Shown here: positions 1 through 8,870 of the stretch, one piece after another
How positions within the stretch are numbered: the stretch's first letter is position 1
Layout: each line of letters opens with the position of its first letter
Assembly (NCBI GenBank): GCA_022711755.1
Contig: JAKLEA010000005.1
Coordinates: 293,134-357,133 of the forward strand
Length of the DNA stretch: 64,000 nucleotides
From: Planctomycetota bacterium
GTDB taxonomy: Bacteria; Planctomycetota; Brocadiia; SM23-32; JAKLEA01
Direction of reading: 5' to 3'
Position numbers and translations under genes: made by a program
Notes under the pieces: model-generated
Told to the model about the DNA's origin: nothing
Database searches by the model: none
The model's input: only the letters and a program-made list of their open reading frames with translations

Positions 1-2
1 TC

Positions 3-401
3 TTCGCTGAATGCGAATTCGCCGTCAGCTTCACCCCCTGGGGCGAGAAGCGTTGGAAGGAAACACTAAAGCGCGAGGACCTGGGGAAAAAGATTTACGA
101 GACTGTTGACATCCGCAAACCGCCCTACAGCGACAAGTATCCCCTTCTGGCGCGGCTTGAGGAGAACCCGGACGTCAACAGCGTATGGCGCAACGTCGTC
201 TACAACTGCGGCGGAATGCTCACGCGCGATCAGGGCATACAGGACCTCATGGAGAACTGTGTAACGAGCGACAATCCCGGATTCGTTGACCCGGCAAAGG
301 GCGACTTCACCCTTCGCAGTAATGCCCCCGTTCTGGATATGATCGGGTTCAGGCCGATACCGTTCGGCGAGATCGGGTTGTACGAGGATGAGTGGCGATG
401 A
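3..401 (+). CDS. C-terminal part of a right-handed beta-helix-type secreted protein (5' truncated by window edge)
   Basis: The reading frame is open from the first bases of the window to the TGA at 399-401, so only the last ~132 residues are present. The tail has a pattern (GFVDPAKGDFTLR, then a PVLD-x-IGF-x-PIPF stretch and IGLYEDEWR) that I know from the ends of right-handed parallel beta-helix repeat proteins of Planctomycetes and related bacteria. Such proteins are usually secreted and bind or cleave polysaccharides, but no catalytic region is visible here. The family call rests on this tail only. The gene is followed by about 400 bp without a convincing gene, so it probably ends its own transcription unit. 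Confidence 0.6.
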   Translation, partial: FAECEFAVSFTPWGEKRWKETLKREDLGKKIYETVDIRKPPYSDKYPLLARLEENPDVNSVWRNVVYNCGGMLTRDQGIQDLMENCVTSDNPGFVDPAKGDFTLRSNAPVLDMIGFRPIPFGEIGLYEDEWR

Positions 402-799
402 CTGGGAGGGGAATACAGAACCTGAATCTGTAAATGGCCGGACAGATGACTTCTTTCATCATTCCCATTGTCAGACCTCCCGTTTGTTCGTCGTGGAAAC
501 CTGATGAAACAATGCCGTGGGGTCTCGACTAATCAAAATGGATCAGGGGCTCTTGCCGCAAGCGCCTTCTGGACCGTTCATTCGCTGTGGCGGTCATGGC
601 TGTAGTCATCACAAAAAAGCGCAAAAAAGTGATGTCATTCTTTTCCGCCTCAATCACTGAAACAAACACCTTGCTACATCTCAATCATGACTGATGGACG
701 CGATTGAACTGAACAATACATCCGGCTTGTCATCCGTTAGCAACCGTAATAAAATTGCGCATGTCAAAAATTCGCTTCTTCAGGGATGGCTCATAACCT
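402..799. other. Intergenic region without a supported gene
   Basis: About 400 bp with no reading frame that has protein-like composition. The only structure I see is a short inverted repeat, CATCAC at 607-612 and GTGATG at 629-634, enclosing two A6 tracts separated by GCGC. It has no T-tract typical of a terminator on either strand. The promoter for the downstream TPR gene presumably lies here, but I could not place -35/-10 boxes with confidence. Confidence 0.5.
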
Positions 800-1921
800 T
801 TGGCAATATCATCACAGAAGGCCGCAGGACCGGATCGCCGCGCGCAACTGCTCATGCGCAAGGGCAGAGTGGACGAGGCCGTGGAACTGCTGAGTAAAAG
901 CGCGGATGAATGCCCCGGCGATCCCTTCCTGATTATTCACCTCGGCCTGGCCCTCCTTCGCAAGGGACAGGCTGATGATGCGGCGGCTCAATTTCAGAAA
1001 GCCGTCGTGACGGCTCCGGCGATGCCTGCGCCATGCGTCTTTCTCGGTGCGGCCCTTCTCGACCTTGGAAACCCATCCGACGCGCTGGCCGGATTCAACA
1101 ACGCCGTCCGGATTGACAAGACTTATTCCACCGCCAGGGCATGGCAAGGACTCGCGGTAATGGCATCCGGGAACGTCGCGGATGGATTGGCCCGCATCAG
1201 ACGGCATCGCCAGTTCGCCGACAATCCCATGCTTGGCAGTCGAATCCTGGCCTTCTGCGAAGAATACGTTTCCGCCCGCGGCGGCCCGCCCTTCGGGGAT
1301 GAGCAGCCCGCGCCCGGCTTCGCCATGCGCATTGACGATTATTACGACCGCCTTGAGCGCGGCGTTCTTGCGCCGGCGGAGAAGGTCATCGGCGACGCCA
1401 TCTTCGCCGTCAGTTCGCTGGAAAGGCTCGTCGCGCCAAAAAGGTTCGAGGCGCGATCCCTCTGGCGGCAGGCATACGCCGACGCCGCCCGGAACGACAA
1501 ACAATCCGCCGCGCAGAAATCCCTGAAACGCCTTGAACTCGTCTCATTCGACGCGGACAGCTTTCTCTGGACGCTCTGGATGCAGTACGAATGCGGAGAT
1601 TACGAAACGACGCTCAAACTGCTTAAAGTGCTCGAAGAGGAGATCAGGGAACCCGCGACGGAACACCCCGTTCCGGCGGAGATTTTATCGCGCATTCAAT
1701 ATCGAAACGGCGAATACGACGCTGCGATTAAAAGCGTCATGGAGCATTCCGAAAGCCGCGTCAGCGACCACGGCCCGCGTTACGTTCGCGGTCTGGCCCT
1801 TCTAAGAAGGGGCGAGAGGGCAAACGCGCTGCGCTGGTTCGAGGAAACGCTGGACCGCCCCAATCCACGCCTTCTGGATGCGCGGCTGAGGGATGTTGAG
1901 GAACTGGTCAACCGCGAATAA
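800..1921 (+). CDS. Tetratricopeptide-repeat protein
   Basis: 373 residues with no signal peptide, so probably cytoplasmic. The first ~130 residues contain consecutive TPR helical pairs (for example the segments beginning AQLLMRKGRVDEAVELL, LGLALLRKGQADDAAAQF and LGAALLDLGNPSDALAGF). Further degenerate repeats lie in residues 250-370. TPRs are protein-protein scaffolds; no partner is indicated. The frame opens with a TTG at 800 directly after an in-frame stop at 794-796, with only a weak, distant GGG-rich site. ATG at 854 (residue 19) is the alternative start, so the N-terminus is uncertain. It converges on the esterase gene, with only 6 bp between the two stops and no clear terminator. Confidence 0.75.
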   Translation: MAISSQKAAGPDRRAQLLMRKGRVDEAVELLSKSADECPGDPFLIIHLGLALLRKGQADDAAAQFQKAVVTAPAMPAPCVFLGAALLDLGNPSDALAGFNNAVRIDKTYSTARAWQGLAVMASGNVADGLARIRRHRQFADNPMLGSRILAFCEEYVSARGGPPFGDEQPAPGFAMRIDDYYDRLERGVLAPAEKVIGDAIFAVSSLERLVAPKRFEARSLWRQAYADAARNDKQSAAQKSLKRLELVSFDADSFLWTLWMQYECGDYETTLKLLKVLEEEIREPATEHPVPAEILSRIQYRNGEYDAAIKSVMEHSESRVSDHGPRYVRGLALLRRGERANALRWFEETLDRPNPRLLDARLRDVEELVNRE

Positions 1922-1927
1922 TGCCTG

Positions 1928-2893
1928 CTATTTCGATTTGGTTGACAGCCAATCCATCGCCACAGGCACGTCCATGTCATGCCCGCCCTCGAATATGGTC
2001 ACGCGGGTCGGCCCGGCTTCCCGCCTGAGAAGTATAAGATGCCTGCGGTTGCGCTCCTGAGGTCCGCCGTAGAGTATCGCTTCGGGGACTTCGCGCGTTT
2101 CCTGCATGAACGCGATATCCGCGCCCGACACCGCCTTGCCCGGCTCGCCGTTGGCCTCCGCCAGGAGATTGAATGCCCTGAGCGAATGGCCCACCGGCAC
2201 GCTTCCAGTATGCCCGTCGTGAATCCCGGCATTGATGTCAACCGGCAGTCCCGCCGCGCTGCGCAGATGCGTCAGGGGCGAGCGGAGCCGATACTGCTCG
2301 TCAACTGCGGCGGACGCGCCCGGAGGCCCGCCGCAGACAAGCTCCAGGTCCCGGCAGTATTTCAGTTTTGCCTTCTTCGTCTCAGCGTGCCACGCGGCAA
2401 GATCGCTGATTGGAACCCATGCAGAAGCGGCGGCCCAGAGTTCCGGAGCCTTTGCCGCCATCATGAGCGTCATATGCCCCCCGCCCGATCCGCCCAGCAC
2501 ATAAATACGTTTCTGATCAACGCGAGCATGAGCTTTCGCATATTCCACGGCATCCAGAACGTCGCGGACCGCCGCATTCGACGCGCAGGCGGACGGGCAG
2601 AAATTCGGCCCCCGGAAATCCGGATGGATCATGATCCACCCGCGCCTTCTGCATTCCTCGAAGTATTCCTTTGACGTCTCGTGCGCGTATCCGGAACTCC
2701 ACTGATGCAGCGCGACCGCCAGAGGCGCGGGTTCGGCGTTTTCGTCTTGTGCTCCCGCCGGCGCATAAAACAGCGCCTTCTGTAACTGGCCGTCGAAACT
2801 GCTTGTTATGCCGACCTCTCTCAATCCGTCGCTCCTTGAATCCGAGTCCCTGACTGCCGCTGCGGCGAGCAGGACAACGCACGCCAGTTTCAT
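1928..2893 (-). CDS. Secreted alpha/beta-hydrolase (esterase/PHB-depolymerase-like)
   Basis: 321 residues from ATG 2893, chosen because a GGGAGA site lies 7 nt upstream and the first ~14 residues (MKLACVVLLAAAAV) form a hydrophobic export signal. An in-frame ATG at 2899 is too close to that site. The frame extends further upstream but without a plausible start. The nucleophile elbow GGSGGGH has Ser at about residue 136. A His in GGHDMD near the C-terminus is the likely third triad member. The segment LAVALHQWSSGY would carry the oxyanion hole. Overall the layout resembles prolyl-oligopeptidase- or depolymerase-type carboxylesterases. Substrate is not predictable. A 67-bp mobile repeat (3023-3089) lies about 130 bp upstream and may sit in its promoter. 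Confidence 0.72.
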   Translation of the reverse strand: MKLACVVLLAAAAVRDSDSRSDGLREVGITSSFDGQLQKALFYAPAGAQDENAEPAPLAVALHQWSSGYAHETSKEYFEECRRRGWIMIHPDFRGPNFCPSACASNAAVRDVLDAVEYAKAHARVDQKRIYVLGGSGGGHMTLMMAAKAPELWAAASAWVPISDLAAWHAETKKAKLKYCRDLELVCGGPPGASAAVDEQYRLRSPLTHLRSAAGLPVDINAGIHDGHTGSVPVGHSLRAFNLLAEANGEPGKAVSGADIAFMQETREVPEAILYGGPQERNRRHLILLRREAGPTRVTIFEGGHDMDVPVAMDWLSTKSK

Positions 2894-3022
2894 AGTCATG
2901 TCTCCCGGCAACAAGCATCGCCTGCAGGCTCCGGAATGCGCCCCCGGCACATTCGTCAGCCTGTTCGCACATAGTCCAACACAAAATCCATTTCTGTGCA
3001 AGCCGGCATGTGCTGCTCAACA

Positions 3023-3089
3023 GTACGGCATCAGTCACGGGCGCGTGGCAGCGGCTGGCATATAAACGCTCCCTTCACTGACCGGATAC
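3023..3089. mobile_element. 67-bp MITE-like element, copy A, with 8-bp target duplication
   Basis: The same sequence recurs at 23131-23230 with one base change and an internal insertion. This copy is bracketed by perfect 8-bp direct repeats, GCTCAACA at 3015-3022 and 3090-3097, which is the hallmark of transposition. The ends are imperfect inverted repeats: GTACGGCATCAGTCACGGG at the left, and GTATCCGGTCAGTGAAGGG read inward from the right (12 of 19 positions match). It is too short to encode anything, so it must be mobilised in trans. Termini starting GTA and 8-bp duplications resemble IS66-type elements, but this is a suggestion only. Confidence 0.85.
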
Positions 3090-3198
3090 GCTCAACATTT
3101 ATTCAAGCTTGAACTGTCTCTGCCGCGCCGCTACAATCCCCGCTCTTCGCCCTTGAATTCGCCAGCAATGGCGGCTAATCTGAATGTTAAGTTGATAC

Positions 3199-3274
3199 GG
3201 CCGGGTAGCTCAGCTGGCAGAGCAGAGGATTCATAAGCCTCGGGCCGTGGGTTCAAGTCCCACCCCGGCTACCA
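3199..3274 (+). tRNA. tRNA-Met (anticodon CAT), CCA end encoded
   Basis: A full cloverleaf can be folded by hand. Acceptor 3199-3205 pairs with 3264-3270. D stem GCTC/GAGC is at 3208-3211 and 3220-3223. The anticodon loop TTCATAA is at 3230-3236 with CAT at 3232-3234. T stem GTGGG/CCCAC encloses TTCAAGT. A discriminator A and templated CCA end at 3274. Two oddities are a G-U pair at the first acceptor position and an A-G mismatch at the top of the anticodon stem (3229 with 3237). The D and T loops look elongator-like. tRNA-Ile2, whose CAU anticodon is modified to lysidine, cannot be excluded by eye. Confidence 0.92.
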
Positions 3275-3283
3275 GCAATCGGA

Positions 3284-3322
3284 AGCCCGTCGTCGCGATA
3301 ATCGCGGCGGCGGGCTTTTTTC
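3284..3322 (+). terminator. Rho-independent terminator of the tRNA gene
   Basis: The arms 3284-3298 and 3302-3316 pair over 15 positions, almost all G-C with two G-U, starting AGCCCG and ending CGGGCT. A T-run follows immediately at 3316-3321. It starts 10 nt after the CCA end and so terminates the tRNA transcript. No matching A-run precedes it for use on the reverse strand by the convergent barrel gene. Confidence 0.85.
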
Positions 3323-3347
3323 TTTGCGTTTTTCCGCCCGCGACGTA

Positions 3348-4868
3348 TCAGAAGTTGAAACGAACGGCGGCATAAACGTTGCTGTCCTTCTCAAACTGTC
3401 CAAAAAATGTGTAGTCCTCCTCCCCTATGAATACGTTCCCGCCGACCTCCGCCGTCCAGTTGTCGTCAATCTTATAACTCACGTTGGGTCTAAGATACGC
3501 GTCGCCGTCCGTCGGCGAATAGAACGTAAAGAGCGACAGGCTCAGGTTCTGATTCATGAGGAGTTTCGTCAATCTGAGCGTGACGACGTGCCGGTATTCG
3601 TCATCGCGCCTGCTCCCCGGCGGCAATGAACGCTTGTACGCACCGTAGCCCATCATGCGCTCGATGTAGTATTGCCCCCCAGCCGTGAAATCCTCAGCGA
3701 CCTCCTGCTCGTACCCGGCTAGAATCCGGAGTTGGCTGTTCTGAATCATGGGGTCATCACCGTTGCGGTCATTCTCGGAGTCATAGTATCCCGCCTCGAC
3801 GTTTCCGATTCCCTTCAGAACGCTGCCTCGCCCGCTTGCGCCGTAAACGCTCAGTTCAGGGAAAGTCGCCTTTCCGGATCGGGGATTAAAACCGGCGGGG
3901 CTTTTCCAGAAACCGTTGTAAGCGTAGGCCGCAAGCTCGTATCCGGAGATATTCCTGTAAAGCCTCCCGGCTATCTCATCGTCATCGAACCAGCCGTCCG
4001 GCTTGTCAGCGCGGACAACGGCGTCACGTCCGGCGCGCCTGCCAAGTATGTCATTCCAGTAAGAAACCCGCCGCCCGTCCACGTAGCGGTCCGAATCGAA
4101 CCGCGGAGTATATACTATGTTCAGATTAGCGATCTCGGAATATGCGGAGGCTTTCACAGCATCGGATGGAGCCTTCAGATACTCAGTGTCCCGCCCCAGC
4201 AGAAAGGAGTTCCAGTCCTTCGGGAACAGATCGTTGATGAAGATCATGTCGCCCGTGCCCCACGTCAGAATCTGCCTCCCGGCCTTCACGTCCATGAACT
4301 CGACGGGCGTCAACGTGACGTTTGCCTCCCGCAGATCAACGAATCCGCTCCCATCCTCAAGGTCAACCTTGTGGCGGTCGAAGACGGGATCATAAAGAAA
4401 ATCCGCGGTCGTCTTGAAGCCGGCGAGGCTGACCTGCTTCTCAGCCTCCAGTTGCAACCGCGTCTCGCCGATTGAACAATCCTTCTCGTATGGATCGTTA
4501 TCCGCCCTGACTCCCCCCCGGGCCTCGGCAAAGCCCGAAATGTCGAACGGCAACTTTGGAAATCCGGTTTCTTGAGCCGATTCGGACTTTTCCTTCTCAG
4601 CCGCTCCCAGACCGACAGGAAGCTCCGGTTCATTTGACTCTGATTTCACAGGCGCAGGAGTCAATCCCTCCGGTAATCCCGGTTCCTCCGGCGTGGCGGA
4701 AGGTTCAAGCCCCGCCGGAAGCGCAGGTTCGGAAGATTCACCAGGCTTAATACCTGCCGCATCCTGCAAACCGGCGGGCAATGGAGGCTCCTGAGTATCC
4801 TGCGCCGTGGTAATCGCGGTCAGGAATGACAATATCATAACGAAAATTGGCGCATGCGCTCTCATCAT
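3348..4868 (-). CDS. Outer-membrane beta-barrel (DUF1302/porin-like) with N-terminal LPxGL repeats
   Basis: 506 residues. A signal peptide (about residues 1-22) is followed by a low-complexity, Pro/Glu-rich segment. This holds four copies of a LP[A/E/V]GL motif (residues ~28-92), roughly 20 residues apart. From residue ~105 the sequence shows alternating amphipathic strands (GFAEARGGVRAD, ADFLYDP, DVKAGRQILTWGTGD) and ends in Phe (AAVRFNF), the classical outer-membrane insertion signal. The GRQ-x-LTWG-x-GD motif is familiar from DUF1302-type barrels, which often sit beside MMPL and LolA-like genes. It is last in the operon with the LolA-like gene (11 bp gap) and the RND gene. The likely role is an outer-membrane component of a lipid or hydrophobic-compound transport route. 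The repeat segment has no known function. Confidence 0.75.
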   Translation of the reverse strand: MMRAHAPIFVMILSFLTAITTAQDTQEPPLPAGLQDAAGIKPGESSEPALPAGLEPSATPEEPGLPEGLTPAPVKSESNEPELPVGLGAAEKEKSESAQETGFPKLPFDISGFAEARGGVRADNDPYEKDCSIGETRLQLEAEKQVSLAGFKTTADFLYDPVFDRHKVDLEDGSGFVDLREANVTLTPVEFMDVKAGRQILTWGTGDMIFINDLFPKDWNSFLLGRDTEYLKAPSDAVKASAYSEIANLNIVYTPRFDSDRYVDGRRVSYWNDILGRRAGRDAVVRADKPDGWFDDDEIAGRLYRNISGYELAAYAYNGFWKSPAGFNPRSGKATFPELSVYGASGRGSVLKGIGNVEAGYYDSENDRNGDDPMIQNSQLRILAGYEQEVAEDFTAGGQYYIERMMGYGAYKRSLPPGSRRDDEYRHVVTLRLTKLLMNQNLSLSLFTFYSPTDGDAYLRPNVSYKIDDNWTAEVGGNVFIGEEDYTFFGQFEKDSNVYAAVRFNF

Positions 4869-4879
4869 CGCGGATAGTC

Positions 4880-5719
4880 TTATCTCAGGAACTCTCTAGG
4901 CGGCTTACGCAGAAAACGCTCGGTAAAAACATCGTCGGGGACATTGACGTTATACTTCACGTTACTGTACTCGATCACCGTGGCGCTCTTTGCCTTCAAA
5001 TCGCTCATGCGGGCCTTCGTCACGGTGGTAAAACCGTCAACCGTCTCGACCTTTTCCGCGGAATATTCACGGTACTTGTCGCCGTTCTTGTCGTAATATT
5101 CGCCCTTGACGGGGATGAATGATGTTTTATGTATCCACATCTTGAAGTGGCTGAACTCCACGCTGGCGGGATCCTTCGGCGTATTCTTCAGGACATAGTA
5201 GTTCTGCGAAGTCTCGACCAACTCGTGCGTGTCGTCATTGATATTGCGACCAGACACGTCCTCGTAGAGGAAGTCCGACCCCACAAAGCTCGTGCGTTTC
5301 TCAGTCGCGGCTATGCGCTTTACTAGGTCCAGCGCCGGCAGGTAGAGATAACGCTCATCCTCCCTGTCCACGTTCTTGTGGACCATGAAGACCATCTTGT
5401 TCACGTCAGCGGGGCGGCTGAAGTAGACGTAAAATTTCTGATTCCCACAGTGGGAGTCGTCATCCTTGCCGTCCGGCGCGGGATCGTCCCGCCGCAGGAT
5501 GGCGAACTCGCGGGTCCGCGTCCTGCCCTGCGAATCGGTGATGGTCATCAGCACCTTCGCGCTGCCGTCGCGTCCCTGGTAGTAGGCCGTCCGGTTCGTC
5601 CGATTGACAATCTCGTCAACGGAAAGCTGTTCATCTGCGGCGCGGACGAAGCCCCCGGCAAGCGTCGAAAAAACAATGAAGACGCGAACCGGCATGGCGA
5701 GTCTATCCAGAGTTTTCAT
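4880..5719 (-). CDS. Outer membrane lipoprotein-sorting (LolA-like) protein
   Basis: 279 residues from ATG 5719, preceded by a good GAGGAGAA ribosome-binding site. It has a cleavable signal peptide ending near FVRA-AD. The mature protein begins with a DEIVNRTNRTAYYQGRDGSAK stretch and continues with paired beta strands (MTITDSQGRTRTREFAILRR, FYVYFSRPADVNKMVFMVHK). A segment DRYLYLPAL-like (YLYLPALDLVKRI) is followed by FVGSDFLYEDVSG, the hallmark of the LolA-like family found with MMPL transporters. The gene overlaps the 3' end of the upstream RND gene by 17 bp, so the two are translationally coupled. It presumably carries a lipid or hydrophobic cargo across the periplasm between the permease and the barrel encoded downstream. 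Cargo is unknown. Confidence 0.85.
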   Translation of the reverse strand: MKTLDRLAMPVRVFIVFSTLAGGFVRAADEQLSVDEIVNRTNRTAYYQGRDGSAKVLMTITDSQGRTRTREFAILRRDDPAPDGKDDDSHCGNQKFYVYFSRPADVNKMVFMVHKNVDREDERYLYLPALDLVKRIAATEKRTSFVGSDFLYEDVSGRNINDDTHELVETSQNYYVLKNTPKDPASVEFSHFKMWIHKTSFIPVKGEYYDKNGDKYREYSAEKVETVDGFTTVTKARMSDLKAKSATVIEYSNVKYNVNVPDDVFTERFLRKPPREFLR

Positions 5720-8609
5720 CTTTCTTCTCCTCGATTGTTCCATCCCGAGCGATCAGACATTTCTCCCGGTGCGAAGCATAGTAGCAGATTGCAGCCAGAA
5801 TGACAGTTGCCGCGATGCTGATCCATGTGAGAGTCGTCCAGCCGATGGCGATGAATGATTGTACGTTCACCGCCACCAGAGCCACTGCCGATGCTGCCGT
5901 CAGAATGCACGTGTTGCACTTGCAGACGAAGCAGCAGACCTCGGTCTTCGGGAACATCAGCTTCTCAACCAGCGCCATTGCGGCAGGCAGGATAATCAGC
6001 GTTCCAAAACCGGCGGCAAAAAGAATTGCTGCAATCAACACCCCTACCGTCTTATACGGAACCAGCGGGGCAAGCACCAGCGGCAGGAAGCCGACCCCGA
6101 TCACGATGATGTTCCGCGTTATCGCCCGCGCCGGCTCGCCGAATATCGTTCCTATCGCCGCGCTCATGCTTCCGTAACGCGGATATAATTCACGTGTCCG
6201 CGACAGGAAATGTATCGAATAATCCACGGCCAGCCCCAGACTCAGTGATGAAAGGACCGCAACAGGCATGTCATAATCCTTCCCGATCAGGCCGATGACG
6301 CCATAGATAAGCCCTATCGTCACCGTCAGCGGGACCATGCAGAGGAAGCCCCAGAGAGCCGACCTGTAAAGCAGCGTCATCATCAGAAAGACGCACAGGA
6401 AGCTACCCAGAAACGACTGCATCATCCCGCTGACCATCTTCTCCTGCCAGATGACGTTAATATGTGTCAGACCGAACCAGTGGTGATTCAAAACCGCCGG
6501 CGGGGGATTCTCGGCGAAGAACTTCGCTACGGCGCGTTCCACGCGCGACATGTCACGGTTGTCGCCGCTCTTCAACTGAATCCAGAGATTCGCCTTGCGA
6601 TAATCCGGCGTCACAAAATGCCAGAGGTCCTGCGGCCTGTGGCTGTTCTGGTAGGTTATCAGGCACTGCGCCACTCCCGCAGCCGTCTCCGGTATCCTGT
6701 AATCCTTCTCCTCGCCGGTAAGGAGTTCCCGATAGACCGTCTTAACAATGTCGGCAAGGGAATTGGATTTCCCTACCACTTTTGTCTCCAGCAGCGCTTC
6801 CTGAAGCCGGTTCATGTAGGCCAGAACTTCTGGCTGCTTGAAGACCTCGCCCCTGTCCCGCTCCGCGTCAATGAACAAAAGCGCTTCGTCCCATGCGTCA
6901 AGCTCCGCGTCCGGAGCCTCATCGTATTGAGTCTGCCCAAAGGCCTTGAGTTCATCCAACAGGCCGGTTGCGGACTTTGCCTTTGGCGCCAATTCCACAG
7001 CCTTTGCGGACAGCGCGCTGAACGCCTTGCCGGCGGAGTCAACGTCATCGCCGATCTCGGCCCGTCGCTTCGAAATCCGTTCCAAAACTCCCCTGGCAAA
7101 TAAGGCAACGTCCACGTCCTGACCGCCCCCGGCCTCAAGCGCAAGGTATCCCATGTATGTCCCGCCGAAGTGCGAATTTAATACTTTATCCGCCACGCGG
7201 ATGGGATGTTTTGCGTTGAACCACCTCGTAGGGTTGTCGTTGATCTGGATCTTCGTAATGCCATAGATGGCGATGGTCGTCAGGATCGCCACGCCGAGCA
7301 TGATAGCCCGCGCATGGCGAACCGTCGCGATTCCAAGCTTCGGCAGCATCCTGCCGAGATATGAAGCGTGCTCCTCGTTCTCCCCGGTCTGCGCAAGCCC
7401 GAAATTATCCAGCGACCTTGCAGGAAGCAGCATCACATATGCAGGAATGAAGAGAATCGTCCATACCCAGGCAACCATCACGCCGAAAGCCACGAATATG
7501 CCGAATACCTGAACTGGCGGAATCGGCGTCAGCGCAAGCGACCCGAAGCCGACCGCTGTTGTCAATGACGTGTAGAGCATCGGCATGAACAGAATATCCA
7601 TGACGGTGACGATAGTCTTTTCCCGATCGCGCGTTTCCTGAAATCTGTCAAAGAATTCAGAAAGTATGTGGACCGCGTCCAGCACCGCGATCGGCATAAT
7701 GAAGATCGGGATCATGGAACTCATGATGTGAACGGTGTTTCCCGTCGCCACGAGCAGGCCCATCGTGCATATGGCCGACACTACCGCCACTATCATCGGG
7801 GAGATGACCAGCATCAGTTTGCGGAAAAAGACCATCATCAAAATGAATATAATCAGCATGGCCACCGGCGCGGAGACCGCCATCTGCTTGAACATCTCAA
7901 CGCCGAAAGTGTCCTCAGCGACCGGCAGTCCCGTGATGTGGAATTGATCGTCGCCGCCGAATCCGGCGATTTTCTCATTCAGCTTCTGATAGACGCGATG
8001 ACTCAGCTTCTTTGAAGTCAGCGGCAGGTAGATGCAGAGCGCCTTTCCGTCCTCCGAAACGAGCGTGCCGTTCAGAAACGGGATGCGTTTCGCCTTGTCG
8101 CGAATGGCGCGGGCCTCCTCTGCGGTTTTAGGCGGGGCCTGCATCAGCCACTCGAAACGCACCGTCCCCGGCCCGGCCTGCTCCATGTTGTCCACGGTAG
8201 ATGGCGCAATCAGATCAACCTCAATTACCCCGACCTTCTCCCCCGGATTCTCCTCGGAAGGCCACGTCAGCGTCTTTGCGAACTGAGTAAGCTCGAAAAC
8301 CCGTCCCAGGGACTCAGGATTGAAGACGCCGTCCGGATGCTTCTCATTGACGATCCCGACGACAACCATGTCATGGATCGCCATCTCCTTGTTCATCTCG
8401 TCGTGGAATACGCGCTCCGGCTGGTCCGCCGGCAGCATGTTTTCCGGATCGGTGTCAACATTTACCGGGTGCAGGAAGGAAAACGCCTGCGGAGAAATTG
8501 TCGGCAGCGCGGCGGCCAGGCCCAGAACAAGCGCCATTGCCGCCATTGCCGCTGTCATCTTCCACGGGCGCTTGACGGCATACACAACCATTTTGTGACC
8601 GGGATTCAT
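5703..8609 (-). CDS. RND-superfamily MMPL-type transporter with Cys-rich C-terminal extension
   Basis: 968 residues from ATG 8609, with a GGAG 10 nt upstream. ATG 8618 lies too close to that site. The layout is the two-repeat RND plan. TM1 is near residues 15-40, followed by a large periplasmic domain, then a five-TM bundle (starting VSAPVAMLIIFILMMVFF). A second large periplasmic loop (residues ~480-730) leads to another TM bundle containing LSLGLAVDYSIHFLSR, a typical MMPL/HpnN signature. Unlike usual members, the protein continues past the last TM of the bundle (near FPKTEV). The extension has a cluster CC-x2-C-x-C-x2-C at about residue 890, two more predicted TM helices and a charged tail. 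It is the first gene of an operon with the LolA-like and barrel genes and is divergent from the macA-like gene. Confidence 0.85.
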   Translation of the reverse strand: MNPGHKMVVYAVKRPWKMTAAMAAMALVLGLAAALPTISPQAFSFLHPVNVDTDPENMLPADQPERVFHDEMNKEMAIHDMVVVGIVNEKHPDGVFNPESLGRVFELTQFAKTLTWPSEENPGEKVGVIEVDLIAPSTVDNMEQAGPGTVRFEWLMQAPPKTAEEARAIRDKAKRIPFLNGTLVSEDGKALCIYLPLTSKKLSHRVYQKLNEKIAGFGGDDQFHITGLPVAEDTFGVEMFKQMAVSAPVAMLIIFILMMVFFRKLMLVISPMIVAVVSAICTMGLLVATGNTVHIMSSMIPIFIMPIAVLDAVHILSEFFDRFQETRDREKTIVTVMDILFMPMLYTSLTTAVGFGSLALTPIPPVQVFGIFVAFGVMVAWVWTILFIPAYVMLLPARSLDNFGLAQTGENEEHASYLGRMLPKLGIATVRHARAIMLGVAILTTIAIYGITKIQINDNPTRWFNAKHPIRVADKVLNSHFGGTYMGYLALEAGGGQDVDVALFARGVLERISKRRAEIGDDVDSAGKAFSALSAKAVELAPKAKSATGLLDELKAFGQTQYDEAPDAELDAWDEALLFIDAERDRGEVFKQPEVLAYMNRLQEALLETKVVGKSNSLADIVKTVYRELLTGEEKDYRIPETAAGVAQCLITYQNSHRPQDLWHFVTPDYRKANLWIQLKSGDNRDMSRVERAVAKFFAENPPPAVLNHHWFGLTHINVIWQEKMVSGMMQSFLGSFLCVFLMMTLLYRSALWGFLCMVPLTVTIGLIYGVIGLIGKDYDMPVAVLSSLSLGLAVDYSIHFLSRTRELYPRYGSMSAAIGTIFGEPARAITRNIIVIGVGFLPLVLAPLVPYKTVGVLIAAILFAAGFGTLIILPAAMALVEKLMFPKTEVCCFVCKCNTCILTAASAVALVAVNVQSFIAIGWTTLTWISIAATVILAAICYYASHREKCLIARDGTIEEKKDENSG

Positions 8610-8870
8610 GTCTCTCATGCTCCACTCAGACGCTGATATCGGTCCGCGGGTATGCGGTTCGCGATTTCTATTAATACCAGACCCCGCAATGAGCCGCAAG
8701 TTACAGGGAATTTACGATCCCCAGGCGGATATATGACGTAATGATTCGCAATGCCAGCATCTTTTCCCTCGACAATCCGTTTACCGGAAACGGCGAATGT
8801 GGTACTCTATTCCCTCTTTCATTGCAGGTTGTTTTTCAAGTCGGACCAGGCACATCCCCGAGCGAGAGAA

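Noticed and set aside
694..897. 67-codon forward frame before the TPR gene
   Set aside because: It overlaps the TPR gene in another frame and has a low-complexity Gly/Arg end; best read as a shadow.
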